The notes under the pieces were generated by a model. That model searched no databases and was not told the DNA's origin. It was given only the letters and a program-made list of their open reading frames with translations. Of a DNA stretch of 64,000 nucleotides, positions 37,366 through 49,955 are shown one piece after another. Both the position numbers and the translations under genes were made by a program. The stretch lies in NCBI GenBank assembly GCA_028095005.1, contig CM051460.1, forward strand, positions 152,577,461 through 152,641,460, read 5' to 3'. Positions within the stretch are counted from its first letter, which is position 1. The number at the start of each line of letters is the position of its first letter. The DNA comes from Rhynchospora pubera. Lineage: Eukaryota > Streptophyta > Magnoliopsida > Poales > Cyperaceae.

Positions 37366-40300
37366 TTAGTCATTTTTCTGCTGCTTAGCTGATTTTGGAA
37401 GGTTGTATAAAATCAATCCGAGTAACAAAACTGAAACGCCAAACACAAATGAGGGGCTTAATCTTGAGCCATGCGGTATGTATGGTAATGGAAGAGAGAG
37501 AACATAAATTGATATAGGCACTGCAGACATAAACATGAAGAAAAATATAGAAGATTATCAGCATCATCAAGGGAAAGGTGGAAGGGGGAGAGAGACAGAG
37601 AGGGAAAGGACCTGCTAATGTAGAGGTAAGGGAAGCAACTAAGGCAGATGACATCTTCACCAGATTTAGCATTGATATATTAAAAACCATGTTTGCTGTT
37701 ATGAATAGGAGTGGAAGAAATGGAGCTCCATCACATGCTGGAAAAACAAACTTTTTAGCAAACTAACATATATAAATATAAATCAATAAAAACGAAGCTT
37801 CTTTTTCCTGTTAATTTTTTGTTTATTTGGAGCTCGAAATGAACTACAGGGCTAGAGCACAAATGACAGGTCAGGTACTGTTACCTGAATACTTGGTTTT
37901 TATCAAACTTACCTACTTGATCATCGCCAGCATTTAAGAAACATGAAGCCCCATCATTTAGGTATGCGGGGAGATCACCAAATCGAATCCCTCTCAAGTT
38001 TGAAAGAAACGGTAAAAGAATAAAGACAAAAAGTGCCTGTATATTAAAACTTAATATTCAGACCAAGTAACATTGAGACGAATTAATTATAAAATAACGC
38101 CCCAAAAGGGGCAATAATATAGGATGCAATTTACCAGAACAATACTCAAACAATTACTAATTCTTTTCTTCTATTCAGTACAAGCAGGCTGTTTATATTA
38201 AGGCTCCCTGACTGTGTCGCTTCATTTTTTTTCTTGTTCTTCTTTTGTGTCTTTTGCAGATTTTATGGAAGTTTATTATAGTGTTGGTAAAATCTGACCA
38301 CCATGATAGTCATTGATTGTCTTCTGGCACCAAATAAAATATAGGTACCAGAAATATTGTTAACATTTTGGCCAATTTAGAGTCTACCAAATTGGGTAAT
38401 AAAACTTGACTTCATTATATTAAAAGGTATCAGATTCTGAATCTACTAGGCATGTAAAATAACCACCTGAAAGCCTGAGCCAAATGAATTGACCACAAAA
38501 ATGTCTGGCCGTTTTCCCTGTGTGGAAAGTATGATGCAGAAGTTACATGCAAAATATATCTTAGTAATAAATTGCCTTGGTAAAATTAAATACCATATAT
38601 AATACTAACTTACTGAGAGTTTTAAGAATAGTAAGATCATGTTAGGATCTTCTGGGACTCAGAAAACTACAAATATTATCATTACATTAGGGTCTGCTCC
38701 AGGGAGCGATTTTAGGGGGAAAGGAACGGAAGGTAAGGTGAAGAGGGAAGGGTTGCTCCAGCATAAAAAATGAGAAGGAATGGAAGGTGAGCCAAGGTGC
38801 ATTATTTCCATTGGGGCCTTGCTTTGTTACCCTCAGATTTGGAGTGTACAGGAGGTAAGAATGGTTAAATGACAAAAGTGTCCTCCAGAGAATTAGTCCC
38901 AAATAAACTTTGTGCGTCCACCAAGGATAAAATTATCATGTTGATTTGATATTCAATTTATATGCCAACTTTTATCGCTTTCCTTTCTCTTCCCTCGTGT
39001 AAAGTTCTGGAGCAAGTAAATCAATAGTTTCCTTGCTTTCAAACTCTTCCTCTCCCGATTTTTCCATTCTCTTCCTTTCCATTATTACGCATGTTCTGGA
39101 GCACAGCCTTATGGTAGCACTTTAGCTGTTGTGGTAAGGTACCAGACATTGATATGTGATCTAGACATTCAGTTGATTAAGAGCTGATTCTAGCCTCTTT
39201 ATTTATTTCTTTCTTCCTTTTTTTTTATGAGATGTAAAGAGGGTTAAACTTTACTATGAAAGCATCAATTTACCATTATAAACAACTCAACAGTAAAAGG
39301 GAAAAAACAGACTTGAACTGATGTTGCATGTAACCTACAGATCAGCTGCAACATCTCTCCAGGGATAGATAGTGTACCAAAACTAACCCAAATTTTAAAA
39401 GCATGAGTTCGTTCCAATAACAGTTTATCGACTAACCTTGAGACGCCTCTCTCCATCAATAAAAATAAACTCCTGAAAAGAAAGATGATTTTTAGAGACC
39501 AGAATTTTCAAATAAATGCACAAGAAGATAATATAAATAGTATAAATTTATAATCGCAATGTAATGAGCTTTACTATAATACCTTGAGAATGGAAGCACC
39601 AGCTTGAAATGCAGAGGAAGCAATCATTAGCATTGGCCATATAAATTCAACATTAGATAGAAACCGGCCTTCATCAGACCCACTACAATTACACAAAAAT
39701 TATAATAAGCACAATTATTTTTCTTATAGTTACAAAGCAATAAAATAAATCATGTAACTCAACACCAAACCAGTTGAGTTTATCCAGATTCACAGGGCAC
39801 AATGTATGTTATTCAGAGAGGGCATACCTTTGGTAATATTTTCCATATTTAGATAACAGTTAACAGAAATACAAGACAAGTACTGCATTTTCCTTGAAAA
39901 ACAACTGATACCTTGTGATGGCTACAATGACACCAGAAATGACAAGAAAGCAGCCACAAAGTTGATTGAGAGAATACGATTTCTTCAAAAATAGCATAGA
40001 GAATATAATTTGCCACACCAAGAAAGACTGCATTTTTTTCAGAAAAACAACTTATTCATGTTCTTTGTCCGAAGAGAAAGAGAAATAACAGAGATATGCT
40101 CTTAATCAACCATGCTCTCACTATCATGTTTATTTATAATCTTTTCCCCCATGCAAACTTACTGATACCTAATTAACCGTTCAAGTACTAGAAACATACT
40201 GGGGCATAAGCAGTGGCGGAGCCAGATGGAGGTATATAATGGGGGCCAAAAGTATTTTAGACTTGGATTTGGGGAGGCCCATTAACCTAATATATTAATT

Positions 40301-41629
40301 TCCATAAGTAAATATTAACAAATCAATAGAAAAATCAGATTATTAGGAGAGACCAGGCATTTGCCAACCACCCCTTAGATCCGCCACTGGGCATAAGTGG
40401 TAGTACGGTAGTACCATTTGTAGTTAGTTCAATGCAGAAATCACCTTCAAGCCCGCATGCTTGCTATAGGCTTGGCGAGCCAGCGTAAAAACTCAGTCAT
40501 ATATACAAGAAATGACCAGGGTCAGGGTTTCATTTCTAGCCTACCCTAACTTGTTTGGGACAAAAGGCTTTACTCTTTTTCCTGGGTTATTGATTTATTT
40601 GTGTACTGACACAGACACATCTTCCACAAATCTATATTTAATCAAGCTAAAATGCATCGGAATTAGTTTGTTACCTGAGACAAAATAGGTATCGCTGGAC
40701 CAGGTAGCATAGCTGCTTGAAATTTTTGATACAAAAGGTTACTCATCAACCAAAAAATATTTAGTTTCTGCAAGAGATTGATGACAACTTTCTCTGAAAT
40801 GATAATAGAAATTTTGGACAGTTTTAAGTATTAACCTCCAGCCGACATGCCTGCAGCCACACCAAGGGCTTCTAATACACCAATTACCACAAAATAAACT
40901 TTGGGAAGCAACAACATTTCCTTAGTCACTATCCCTGCACGATATCTTAAGAAAAGAATGGAGAAGTATACTGCCACATACCTGTGATAAACAAAGAAAT
41001 GATTCAAGGGTTATGTTAGTAGCACTGTAATTACTTATCCCAACCCTCAAGCACTAGTAGTAGAAGTTCCCGTGATATAAACATACACACAAGTACACAA
41101 CTGGCCAGTGCTGATACTGAATTGCGTATGCATAGGAGCAGAAATACCTAGGTTAAAGCATACATCTCCAGTCAGGTCCTTTGGTTAGTACTCTGTTACC
41201 ACACCAATATGAGACTTGACATATTATCTATAAGGATAATCTTTTGTAATTATACATATTCCATAACCAAAGAACATATCAATACAATATTCTGTTCAAC
41301 TCTTGACTAGAAAGAGAGCTAAATATGTTAAATAATTAAAAAGACATCTTCTCTTAGGCATTTTATCAAACATCTCACCGTCGAACATGATCACATCCTC
41401 AAATCTCAATCACCAGCCCATAAGAACTTCTCAATTCATTTACAAACAAAAAACCAAAAGATGAACTGCATAACATCGATTAAATTAAAGCATACCCGAA
41501 GGTGGTAACTTGAGCGAGGAAGAAAGGAAAACCCTTCATGGGAACAAGCGCCAGCTTGTAGAGAACGCGATTCGTTACAGCTAGGAGAACTGTCGCTCCG
41601 ACAGCGGCACCAATACCTCTCCTCGCCAT
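37366..41629 (-). CDS. CLT: CRT-like (drug/metabolite transporter superfamily) transporter with an apparent frameshift in exon 5
   Basis: Ten exons, 5' to 3': 41629-41496, 40981-40836, 40715-40675, 40027-39912, 39681-39583, 39472-39437, 38517-38467, 38036-37913, 37737-37612 and 37520-37366. The plant CLT proteins are plastid-envelope membrane proteins related to the malaria CRT transporter and linked to thiol/glutathione transport. Visible segments include NRVLYKLALVPMKGFPFFLA (exon 1), RYRAGIVTKEML, AAMLPGPAIPILSQ, FVVNSFGSGFQ, LPFLSNLRGIRFGDLPAYLN and MVFNISMLNLVKMSSALVAS. The summed exons are 1028 bases, one short of a multiple of three. The frame is lost in exon 5 near 39659-39662 (after SGSDEGR) and meets a TAA soon after; exons 6-10 resume the family frame. 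The first exon is short and begins at MARRGIG, with no obvious transit peptide. It is either a recent pseudogene or an assembly error. Confidence 0.85.
38690..39108. mobile_element. Harbinger/Tourist-like MITE in CLT intron 6
   Basis: The ends GGGTCTGCTCCAGGGAG and (reverse complement) GGCTGTGCTCCAGAAC are inverted repeats flanked by TTA (38687-38689 and 39109-39111). The segment A paralogue near 20979 lacks it. Relatives sit at 55048-55268 and 58844-59023. Confidence 0.85.
40211..40389. mobile_element. Small hAT-like MITE in CLT intron 3
   Basis: Ends CAGTGGCGGAGCC and GATCCGCCACTG, flanked by a perfect 8-bp duplication GGCATAAG (40203-40210 and 40390-40397). Part of its inside is shared with 26900-26950. 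Confidence 0.9.
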
Positions 41630-42047
41630 GGCTTAGTCGATCGTAGAGAGAGAAAAGGGAAAAAATGGAGAGATGGAAAGAAAAAGGAAGCAAAAACGAG
41701 AGGGAAAAAGGGCTCGATTGCTTGCGCAGGAATTTCAAATTCCATTTGCACGAATGCACGATTCCTGAGATGGATAATTGGATACGCAAGAGCCAAAGAG
41801 GTTTCAATTGGCGGGTCGAACGGGTTGTCTAGAAACTGGTGGCCGTAGCTCTCAGTTTTGGGTTTGGATTTTGGAAATCGTTTTAATGGTATCGGGTTTT
41901 TTATGTTTTAGAACCGTTTGTTGAAGTTGACTATTGCGTGTGGTCGACGTGGCGTTCTTTAATTTTATTGTGAAAATTATCAAGAAAACAAACACTTTAT
42001 TTGATATTTGTGCAACAAAATGACAAAATTTTCTTCATACTTTTATA
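41630..42047 (-). promoter_or_regulatory. Leader and upstream region of CLT
   Basis: Non-coding. The first part (about 41640-41900) is conserved in segment C at 58177-58440, where the coding region is gone. No TATA box was identified with confidence. Confidence 0.5.
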
Positions 42048-42055
42048 CATTTTAG

Positions 42056-43171
42056 CAGGGTGTACAAGAAAAACAAAAACCCGCCCAACCCGTTTAGCCC
42101 ATCCAATCTGATCCGTATTATAATAGGTTCAAGCATTATTCGGGTTGGGTCGGGTTCTAATTTTATAAATCCGGTTTTACTGGGTTGGATTATATTTTTA
42201 TTTTGATAATCCGGTTTATAACCCGATCCATTTAGAATTTAGGAATCTCATCTTATCGATATGGTATTTACTGCTTTCTTTAATGAGTTTAATCCCAATA
42301 TACATTTACTATTTTATCTTTTCCATGACAAAACCTTAGTAATTCGCAGAGACTCCTCGGCTTCTCCCCTAGACGCTCCCATATATTTAATCTTTCCATT
42401 ATAAATAGCTTGGCCATATTTGGTAGAAGAGTAAACCGTGGAGTAGCTTAAAGAGGAGTAAATAGTTAATTCACTTTACTCCTCCAATTTTAGATTATGT
42501 TTGGTATGAAAAAATGGAGTAAATATGGAGTAAGAGTAAATAAAAATGAAAACCATCTCTTAATTCTATGGAGTAACTTTACTCCACCTAAAATGGTGGA
42601 GTAATTTTCTCCTCCTTACTCCACACTACTCCGCCAAATTTAAATCATGTTTGAAAGAGTAGAAGTGGATTAAATGAGTTACTCTATCTTTTCTCGAGAA
42701 AGTCCAGATTGGTACCAACATGAAATAATATACATATGTGTATGTGATTTTGTAAGAAGTCTTCATCTGCCATAAAAGATAAATATGCCGTAACCTTTAA
42801 ATATTGACGAATGATGATTAGTGTATTTGCATACTCATGTAATTTCAGAGTCATACAAAACAATAATATAGAATTATCAAAGTCATTAATTCAAAATGAA
42901 AAATCTTTAGTTTTTTCGTTTAAGGAAATATAATATGAGTAAAATCTACGACTCAAATAATCAGATTAAATATTATTACATTTATTTATCTAACATATAC
43001 TTAAGTCATAAACCGTTTAATCCGGAAACCCCGTAAAAATCCGTAGATAAAAATTTATATGGGTTGGATTGGGTTATGGGTGTGTCAACTAAAGAAATTT
43101 TTTAACCCGATATAATTGGGTTGGGTTAAAATATTGTAAAAAAATTACAAACCGTCCGTCGTACACTCCTA
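42056..43171. mobile_element. Non-autonomous hAT-like element (1116 bp)
   Basis: It starts CAGGGTGTACAAG and ends GTACACTCCTA, flanked by the 8-bp duplication CATTTTAG (42048-42055 and 43172-43179). Segment C has a single uninterrupted copy of this site near 58560. Subterminal AACCCG/CGGGTT-type motifs on both sides are usual in plant hAT elements. A Tourist-like MITE seems to be nested at about 42410-42700. No transposase was seen. Confidence 0.85.
42410..42700. mobile_element. Tourist-like MITE nested in the hAT element
   Basis: The sequence resembles the MITE at 36437-36847: GAGTAAA-rich arms, TATGTTTGGTATGAAAA near the left, ACTCCACACTACTCC near the right. Exact ends are uncertain. Confidence 0.5.
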
Positions 43172-43324
43172 CATTTTAGAGGCTTTGAAGTTTGAGCGAC
43201 CACCAATTCAAAACCATTAGGATTTAAATTCCTAGGTTCCAATATAAATAATAAATTAATAAATAAAAATGCATAATTGAGAACTAGATTTCAGTTTAGT
43301 AGCAAAAAGTAATACATTTTGAAT

Positions 43325-43475
43325 GAAAATTTGCAAGTTTGAAGCCCAGCCGGAGGTCTTTCATAGACATTTAATTAGACGAAGCATATGAAGAGAGAGA
43401 CGAGATTAATGAGGGAGACATTTAATTAAACCCGACTGGAGATCTTTCATAGATATTTAATTAGATCCGGTGATT
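43325..43475 (+). repeat. Two SINE 3'-part fragments
   Basis: Two stretches (near 43333-43377 and 43428-43470) contain TCTTTCATAGACATTTAATT or a close variant, preceded by a CCCAGCCGGA/CCCGACTGGA box. The same sequence, in reverse, forms part of the full SINE at 57974-58121. Confidence 0.55.
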
Positions 43476-43602
43476 CGAAAGAACATATTATGAATTTGTT
43501 TGTGCTATGTTTTTTCAGATGACAATAATTCAACATGATTTCTAAATATATTTAATTCTTATTCTTAAATAAATTAAATAATGATTGATACAACTATTTT
43601 TA

Positions 43603-43622
43603 ATATATATATATATATATAT
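43603..43622. repeat. AT dinucleotide microsatellite
   Basis: About nine to ten TA units. The segment C counterpart near 60055 lacks the expansion. Confidence 0.85.
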
Positions 43623-44352
43623 AAGAAACTATTTTAATTATAGAAAATGGAAAAAAAAATAGAAAACTATATTTAACCAAAAATAAAAATGCAAAAAAAC
43701 TGCCAAAAATAGGGGGAAAATCACAGCTTTTAATTAATATAATAATACTACAGAGTGCAAGTTCATACAACAATTTTTTTCTTATTGGTTTGTTTGCATA
43801 TTTACATGACCGTAAATAAACTAGTAAAAATTAAATAATACTTTTTTACTTTCTTAAACAATCCATAATATTATATTATGGCCAAAATTTGATCCTTTGA
43901 AATTTCAAATAACCACTTGTTTAAAAGTCAATCAAACTTGACACTTCGCATGCTAAAACTGATGGCAGCTTTAGTCGGATTGGCCGATTGGATAATCAAT
44001 CAGGTAAACCAGAGTACAATAATACATCTGTTGAGAAGAAAACTATTGGCCTAGTGAACTTGGATCACACTGCAAAGCCCATCTTTTCTTTTTCTTTTTC
44101 TTTTTTCTTTATTTTTTAATTTTTTTAAGTAGACGAACAGGTAAGACTTGCTGACTCGGCTACAATATTACTCAGACTTGGCCAACTTTGCAATTCACTG
44201 AACCCTAATTTGTAACAACAAATTAATTGGGTATTTGACTATTTGTAAAATTGAAAGTTACATGAATCATGACGAATGTTTTTTTTATCTTGTTGACGCC
44301 ATGAAATATTAATTGCAGTACTGTTGGAGTTGTTCAGTTAGCTCGCAGTTGC

Positions 44353-44544
44353 AATCCGGATTTGCTGTTGCGCGACAAATGATGTAGCGCACGTACGAAC
44401 CGTCTGATTTTGATCGAATGGTTAATTTTTTACGGGCCTATCAATCTAGGTTACATGCACGGGGCTCCCTTATCCATTGGATCTTGATCAAACGGCCAAC
44501 ATGCCGCGCTACGCCATGTGTCGCGCGGCAGCGGATCTGAATTT
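44353..44544. mobile_element. 192-bp foldback MITE, probably Mutator-like
   Basis: Terminal regions are imperfect inverted repeats sharing CGCGACAAATG and CGCGACACATG cores. A direct repeat CTCGCAGTTGC flanks it (44342-44352 and 44545-44555), and segment C has an empty site near 60700. A 9-11 bp duplication fits Mutator-like elements. The following DNA (44580-44990) is AT-rich with an ATT run near 44713-44738. Confidence 0.75.
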
Positions 44545-45119
44545 CTCGCAGTTGCATATGCTAATTAATTGATTGACATAGTCAACAACCTTCTATCAAT
44601 ATAAAAATTATTGTATTTATTCATTTTAAAATAATAAATATAATAATTATTGTATCTATTAATATTATCTAAATTATTACTTTAATTATTTTTTAATTAA
44701 TGTATTTATATTATTATTATTATTATTATTATTATTATGAATATAAATTATTATTATATTATTTTCATTCATTCTTATAATGAAAAATTGTTCAAAACAA
44801 AATCAAATCATTATTATATTATTTTCTTTCCTTATTCTTATTCACAACACATCATCCAAACAACATCTCCTTATTCATGAATAAACAATTCTCCTAATTC
44901 TAATTCAAAATTCTTATTCATAAATTTTCTTATTCATTCTTGTTCACTCCACTTCCAAACACACCCTACAATTACATTGTATTTATAGGCTACTCTAAGT
45001 TTACTGCTAACCATCTCCAATAGTGAATCTCCTACCAACCCTCTATAATTTCTATTGTTATCAATCTCCAACAATTATACAATCTTTATATTTTCTACCT
45101 AATACAACCATACTCTAAC

Positions 45120-45201
45120 AAGATGTACGCAATTTGCTCGGAGTGACAAGAGATGAGATGACAGATGCTGCTAATAAGAAGGCAAAACATGGCACCTGAA
45201 A
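45120..45201 (-). pseudogene. HHP exon 2 relic, segment B
   Basis: About 80 bp match the exon at 61700-61781 (AGTGACAAGAGATGAGATGA core). Both flanking parts of the gene are missing. Two short ATAGTGACGCAACATA-type repeats follow directly (45201-45243). Confidence 0.85.
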
Positions 45202-45921
45202 TAGTGACGCAACATACTGCTAATTGAAGTAGTGACGCAACATATTTAATTTTAATCTTCAAAATGTTTGGAAAGAGGTGTCGTTATGGATGACTACCGA
45301 CAGGTATAATCAACTGTAAATAAGGGTGCATATACTGATATACACTATTTTCTTAAGTTGCATAATTATTTCTCAGTCAATTCAACTGACCATACATATA
45401 CAAGGAGACTTTGATATTCAGAGCACCTTTGAAGGTGACAACAAAGTTTTAATGCAGCAAGTAACTGATAGATCTTCATCCTTGATTAATTGCAACTTTT
45501 TCTTACTGGTCGCAATGTTTAAGAAATGAAAGAAGCTTTTCATATTATATTGTAGCCACCCAGTTTTAGAAACAAATAATACGTAAATCTGTTTCCATTC
45601 ATATATTTTTAAAGGGTATTTCTATCCTTCTAAGTTAATTCATAATTATTTTTTTATTTTTTATAAAATAACTATAGTTAATTATGTATGGTTAAGTTGA
45701 AGGATAAATAAAAAATCATTTAGAAGAGTTTAGTGATAACTAAGAAATACACAAGAGTATAAAAAAAAATAAACAAATAAAAAAAGTGTTGGAGATTATA
45801 AAAAAATTAAGCCAAAAATAAATATTGATGCATACAAGGAATAAGTGTTTTGCCTACCAACCTACCTACCGTAGAGGTTAGATAAATGTTTCTTTATATG
45901 GTGTTTTATTGTTATTTTTAA

Positions 45922-47728
45922 GAGAAATGCTAGTGTCCAATATATAGGACGGATGGACTCCGTTCAATACGATCGTTTTCACGTTTTTAAATTTCAAATA
46001 ACCGATCCGAACCGTTCAATATGTTCTCTGTTGTTCCTAAAAGAGGCGGCTTAATAAAGGTTTAGCGGAAGCAATTATGGTTTTAGATCGGTTTGGTATG
46101 AACTATCCTAACACAATTCAATTGATACCCAAAACAAGCAAGCACACAAGCAATTCAAGTATAGCAAGATAATAAAGAGAAAAAGAGAGAGAGAAATTGA
46201 ACACTCGGTATGATTATGGAGTTCCGACCCGCTAGAAAAAGCTAACCTTAGTCGTACGTCTCCGGGAGTTTCGCTACCACCAAAGGGCGCGCTCCGTTCA
46301 ATTTCAATAAGAACGGGACTACAATTTCGAACCGAATCACCTCGTCACAATGACACTCGAGGTGGATCGACCTAATTCAAATGGCACAACGGCCTCAAAG
46401 GAGAAGAGCTCTCAACCTATTCCAACCTACACCTAACGACAATGTCGGGGCGGTGGTGTTTGAGGCTACTAAATCTCTCAAAATGGTCTAGCTATGAAAA
46501 ACTCAAGTGGTAGAGTATCCCTGTACTCAAAGGCTCTATTCTGGACAAATTTTGCAAGGCAAAACTCTCTCATGAGAGAGAATAAGGGGTGGATATATAT
46601 AGAGCTCGTCAAAAGCTACAAAACAACTCAATTTGCTGTTGTGCGTTACACAATGCAATATTGCGTTACACGACCCACAGATAGCCGTTATAATAAAACA
46701 AAGAAAACAAGCTTTCCGTTGGCAGTGCGTTACACGACCCAATATTGCGTTGTACGACGCACTGGACGACCGTTATAATAAAACAGAACGGATAAACTAG
46801 CCGTTTGAGTTGTCAGGTGCGTTATACGACGCGGACCACCCGTTGTGCAACGCAACATTAAATGACATTAAATGATCAAGAAAAGTGAGTGAAAAAGGCC
46901 AGAGAAAAACCAAAGGAAAGTTGTACAACGCTTCAGTGCGTTATACAACGTTCTGGCTTGATTTGAGAAAATTGCTTTGCACGACGCGTAAATTGCGTTG
47001 TATGATGCAGCTAGTGCATTACACGACCTTCTGTTGCATTGTGTAACGCACTGTTTCTGTGAAAGGAGAAAACTGCACAAACTGGTGCGTTGTGTGATCC
47101 AATATTGCGTTACACAACTCACTGGTGCGTTGTACAACCCAATAATGCGTTACACGACGCACTGGGTCTGAAACTGAGAAAAATACTAAGTTCTTGAGCT
47201 TTTCTGCTAACTAGACCATTTCAAGGATAAAAGGATTAAAGTAAACCTTCTATTAAAGTTTAAACTAGCCTATAAGCTCTCTAAAGACTTGATCTTGATC
47301 TTGCACATAGTTTTTATCCAAGTCTTCAAACTTTGCACCTTCTTCCTATAAAACTCAAAGAAGATTGTTAAATGCTTAATGATATTGTTTTGTAATCGAC
47401 AAACCTAGAGACTTTTAGTACAACATTCTCCATATTGAAAACTTATAAGAAACCAATTTTTATATTTTTTCGAAATTTTTTACTATTTTTTTGATATTTT
47501 AGAAAATCGTTGTTATTGGACGATCCATAATGTTTATATCATGAATTTTAAAAAATAACAAAAAAATAGTAAAACTTTTCGAAAAAAAATGTAAAAATTG
47601 GTTTTTGTAAGTTTTCAATATTGAAAATATATTGAACGGTTCGGATCGGTCATTTAAAATTTAAAAACGTGAAAGCGATCTTATTGGACGGACTCATTCG
47701 TCCTATATATAGGACACTAGCATTTCTC
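45922..47728. mobile_element. Mutator-like MITE carrying a nested solo LTR
   Basis: The ends GAGAAATGCTAGTGTCC and GGACACTAGCATTTCTC are perfect inverted repeats, and the inversion continues for roughly 100 bp. The 9-bp duplication TATTTTTAA flanks it (45913-45921 and 47729-47737). Segment C has the empty site near 62450. Without the LTR the element is about 405 bp and nearly all self-complementary. Confidence 0.92.
46029..47425. mobile_element. Solo LTR (1397 bp) inside the Mutator-like MITE
   Basis: It begins TGTTGTTCC and ends GTACAACA, with the 5-bp duplication TTCTC (46024-46028 and 47426-47430). There are no internal genes. From about 46640 to 47165 it carries many copies of a GCGTT(G/A)(T/C)ACGACGC-like motif, often in pairs joined by CAATATT. 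Orientation is not clear. Confidence 0.88.
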
Positions 47729-47873
47729 TATTTTTAATTGGTCCCTGAAATTAAAAACTTCTCAAGTTCCTTTCTAAACTCCTTCATAATAGCTAGGTTG
47801 AGAACTACAGATATCGTAAAACTTGAAGGTCTTTCACGTAAATTACTATTGGGCCTACGGTATTAAATATTAA

Positions 47874-49955
47874 ACTAGATCTGTGCGTCGAGCTTCGCTC
47901 GACGATAATGGTATCCATTGTAAACAATATATGGGACATTATGGAATTAATTTTTATTTTAAGTATATAGATGATTCATCAATAATTTAAATATAAAAAA
48001 GCTTATTTTTGAAGTATATTTGCTATAAGAAGATAAATTCGATAAATTGATTTGCTCAAGAATAAAAATTAATAATGATTTAAACATTCTGACATTAATA
48101 AAAATTTACCTTACTCCTAGAAGAACAGAATTCACCCCCCATGTATTTTTTGTTTTCGAATTTTTTGCTGGCCAAATTTTTCAGTATCCGTGCACGTATC
48201 ATGCATAGATTTCTATTTGAAAGTAATTCAATATCTATTATGTTTATCTTTATTGTAAATGTGAAATGATTGATGAAAACTTAAAAAAGAAATATTATTC
48301 ATAGGTAAAATGTTGGCACCCTTTGGTGTGGATGAGGCATCTACTCGATTGCATCCTTTGACAATGCACCTTTTAAATCGCACCTTTTGGGGCATCAAAT
48401 TGATTGCATCCTTTCGAAAGACATATATTAATTGAAACCCTATGAAATATATGTTGAAACGGCACCTTTTCATTCGCACCCATTCATTGAATAAGACTAC
48501 ATACTCACACATTTTTTATTTGTTAACATTTAATTAATCTATTTATAATTTTTTAATAATATTATAAAATAAAAAATGACACTTTATCGTACATAATTGC
48601 ACCCTTTCATTTGTTATCATTTAATTAACCTAATTATGATTTCTCAATAATAATTTAAAATAAAAAGGTCACTTTATGATAATTATCCCACCATTTCATT
48701 TATTAGCATTTAAATAACCTAATAATAATTTTTTAATATTTAATTAAATAAAAGAATAATTTATTATATTTACAATTATATATCTGCACTTTAAGAAGGA
48801 GATGGAACAATTGTCTAGTTAGTGTAAGACATTTTTGGGACCCATTCATTAAATATAGACTACATGAACATACTCTTTCGTTTGTTAACATCTAATTAAT
48901 CTCATTATGATTTATTAATAATAATTTCAAATAAAAGGACAACTATTTATTTTAGAAATAAGAATACAATTATTTTTAATGTTTACAACATTTTTAGATT
49001 GTTTACAAATAAAAAGCATTACGAAATATTAAAATTGAATTGAATACAAAATTATATTAAAAATTTCAAAATTAATAATTAAATTGTAAGTAAGAATTAT
49101 AAATTTTAATTTATATGATTATAGTAATTAAACATTAGGTGTGCCTATAGGCTGTGTGAAGTCAATAATTTTTGTTATGATATTTTTAAAAAGCTTGAAA
49201 TCAGGTAACATATGAATATGACGAGGAGATTTTATGTCAAAATGGTAATATAAGTGTTTGCGAAAAAATAAATATAAAAATTTGTGGGGAACCATACGAT
49301 AGCCTCCTCTAATATGTTCTACATTGAACTTTACAATCTCGCACATGACGTCTTGTGTAAACTCATTTTGGGTCCGTTGATAATATCCAATATCAAAATG
49401 AAAAGTATTCTAATAAAAAATATAATATTTTAAGCCAATATTATTGTTAATTTTAAAGATTCGAATATTTTTAAATTCATATATGTTCATAAAGTTGTTG
49501 GCCCATGCATAAATATGAAAAAAAAATATTCGAAATAAATTCTTGTTAAATATTGAAATCGAAATGATATAGGAAAAAAAATGTATTGCGTAAAATAATT
49601 ACCTTACTATCTAGTAGAACAAAATTCATGCGCCATGTATTTTCCACCTTTTCAATCAGTTTCAAGCCAAATTTTCCGTGATCTGTACATGTATAACATC
49701 TAGATTTATATTTGATAGTGATGTGATATCTATTATGTTTTTCCTTTTGTAAATGTGAAATAGTTAATGAAAACTCGAAAAATTGAGTACTATTTATAGA
49801 TAAAATATTAACACCATTTAGTAAAAGAGACATTTATTCAATTGCATCCTTTGGAAAGACATTTTTTAAATCGCATCATTTAAAATAATATCTTGATAGA
49901 CACCTTTTCGTTCGCACCTTTTGGGGCCATCCACGTATCTTTATTATATATAAAA
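47874..49955 (-). mobile_element. Helitron-like element (about 2.08 kb)
   Basis: Compared with segment C (near 62786) the insertion lies exactly between an A and a T without a target duplication. Read on the minus strand the 3' end has the hairpin CGTCGAGCGAAGCTCGACG followed by CACAGAT and CTAG, then host T. A 3' hairpin, CTRR end and A/T insertion are the Helitron signature. The 5' end (TTTTATATATAATAAAG) lacks the usual TC. A region of about 300 bp is repeated inside (about 48110-48440 and 49600-49900). No Rep/helicase frame was seen, so it is non-autonomous. Confidence 0.8.
49128..49346 (-). pseudogene. Possible RPA-like (DUF223/OB-fold) fragment inside the Helitron
   Basis: A 72-codon open frame contains FNVEHIRGGYRMVPHKFLYL and then a segment ending in DFTQPIGTPN. 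The layout resembles the RPA70-related OB-fold proteins that plant Helitrons and their relatives carry. A second frame at 49546-49833 (HITIKYKSRCYTCT and WRMNFVLLDSK) would be the N-terminal part of the same domain; the two are separated by stops. This is pattern recognition only. Confidence 0.45.

Noticed and set aside
46494..47137. Frames reading through the GCGTT-motif region of the solo LTR
   Set aside because: The frames are created by the repeated 14-mer and appear on both strands; they lie in an LTR without gene features.
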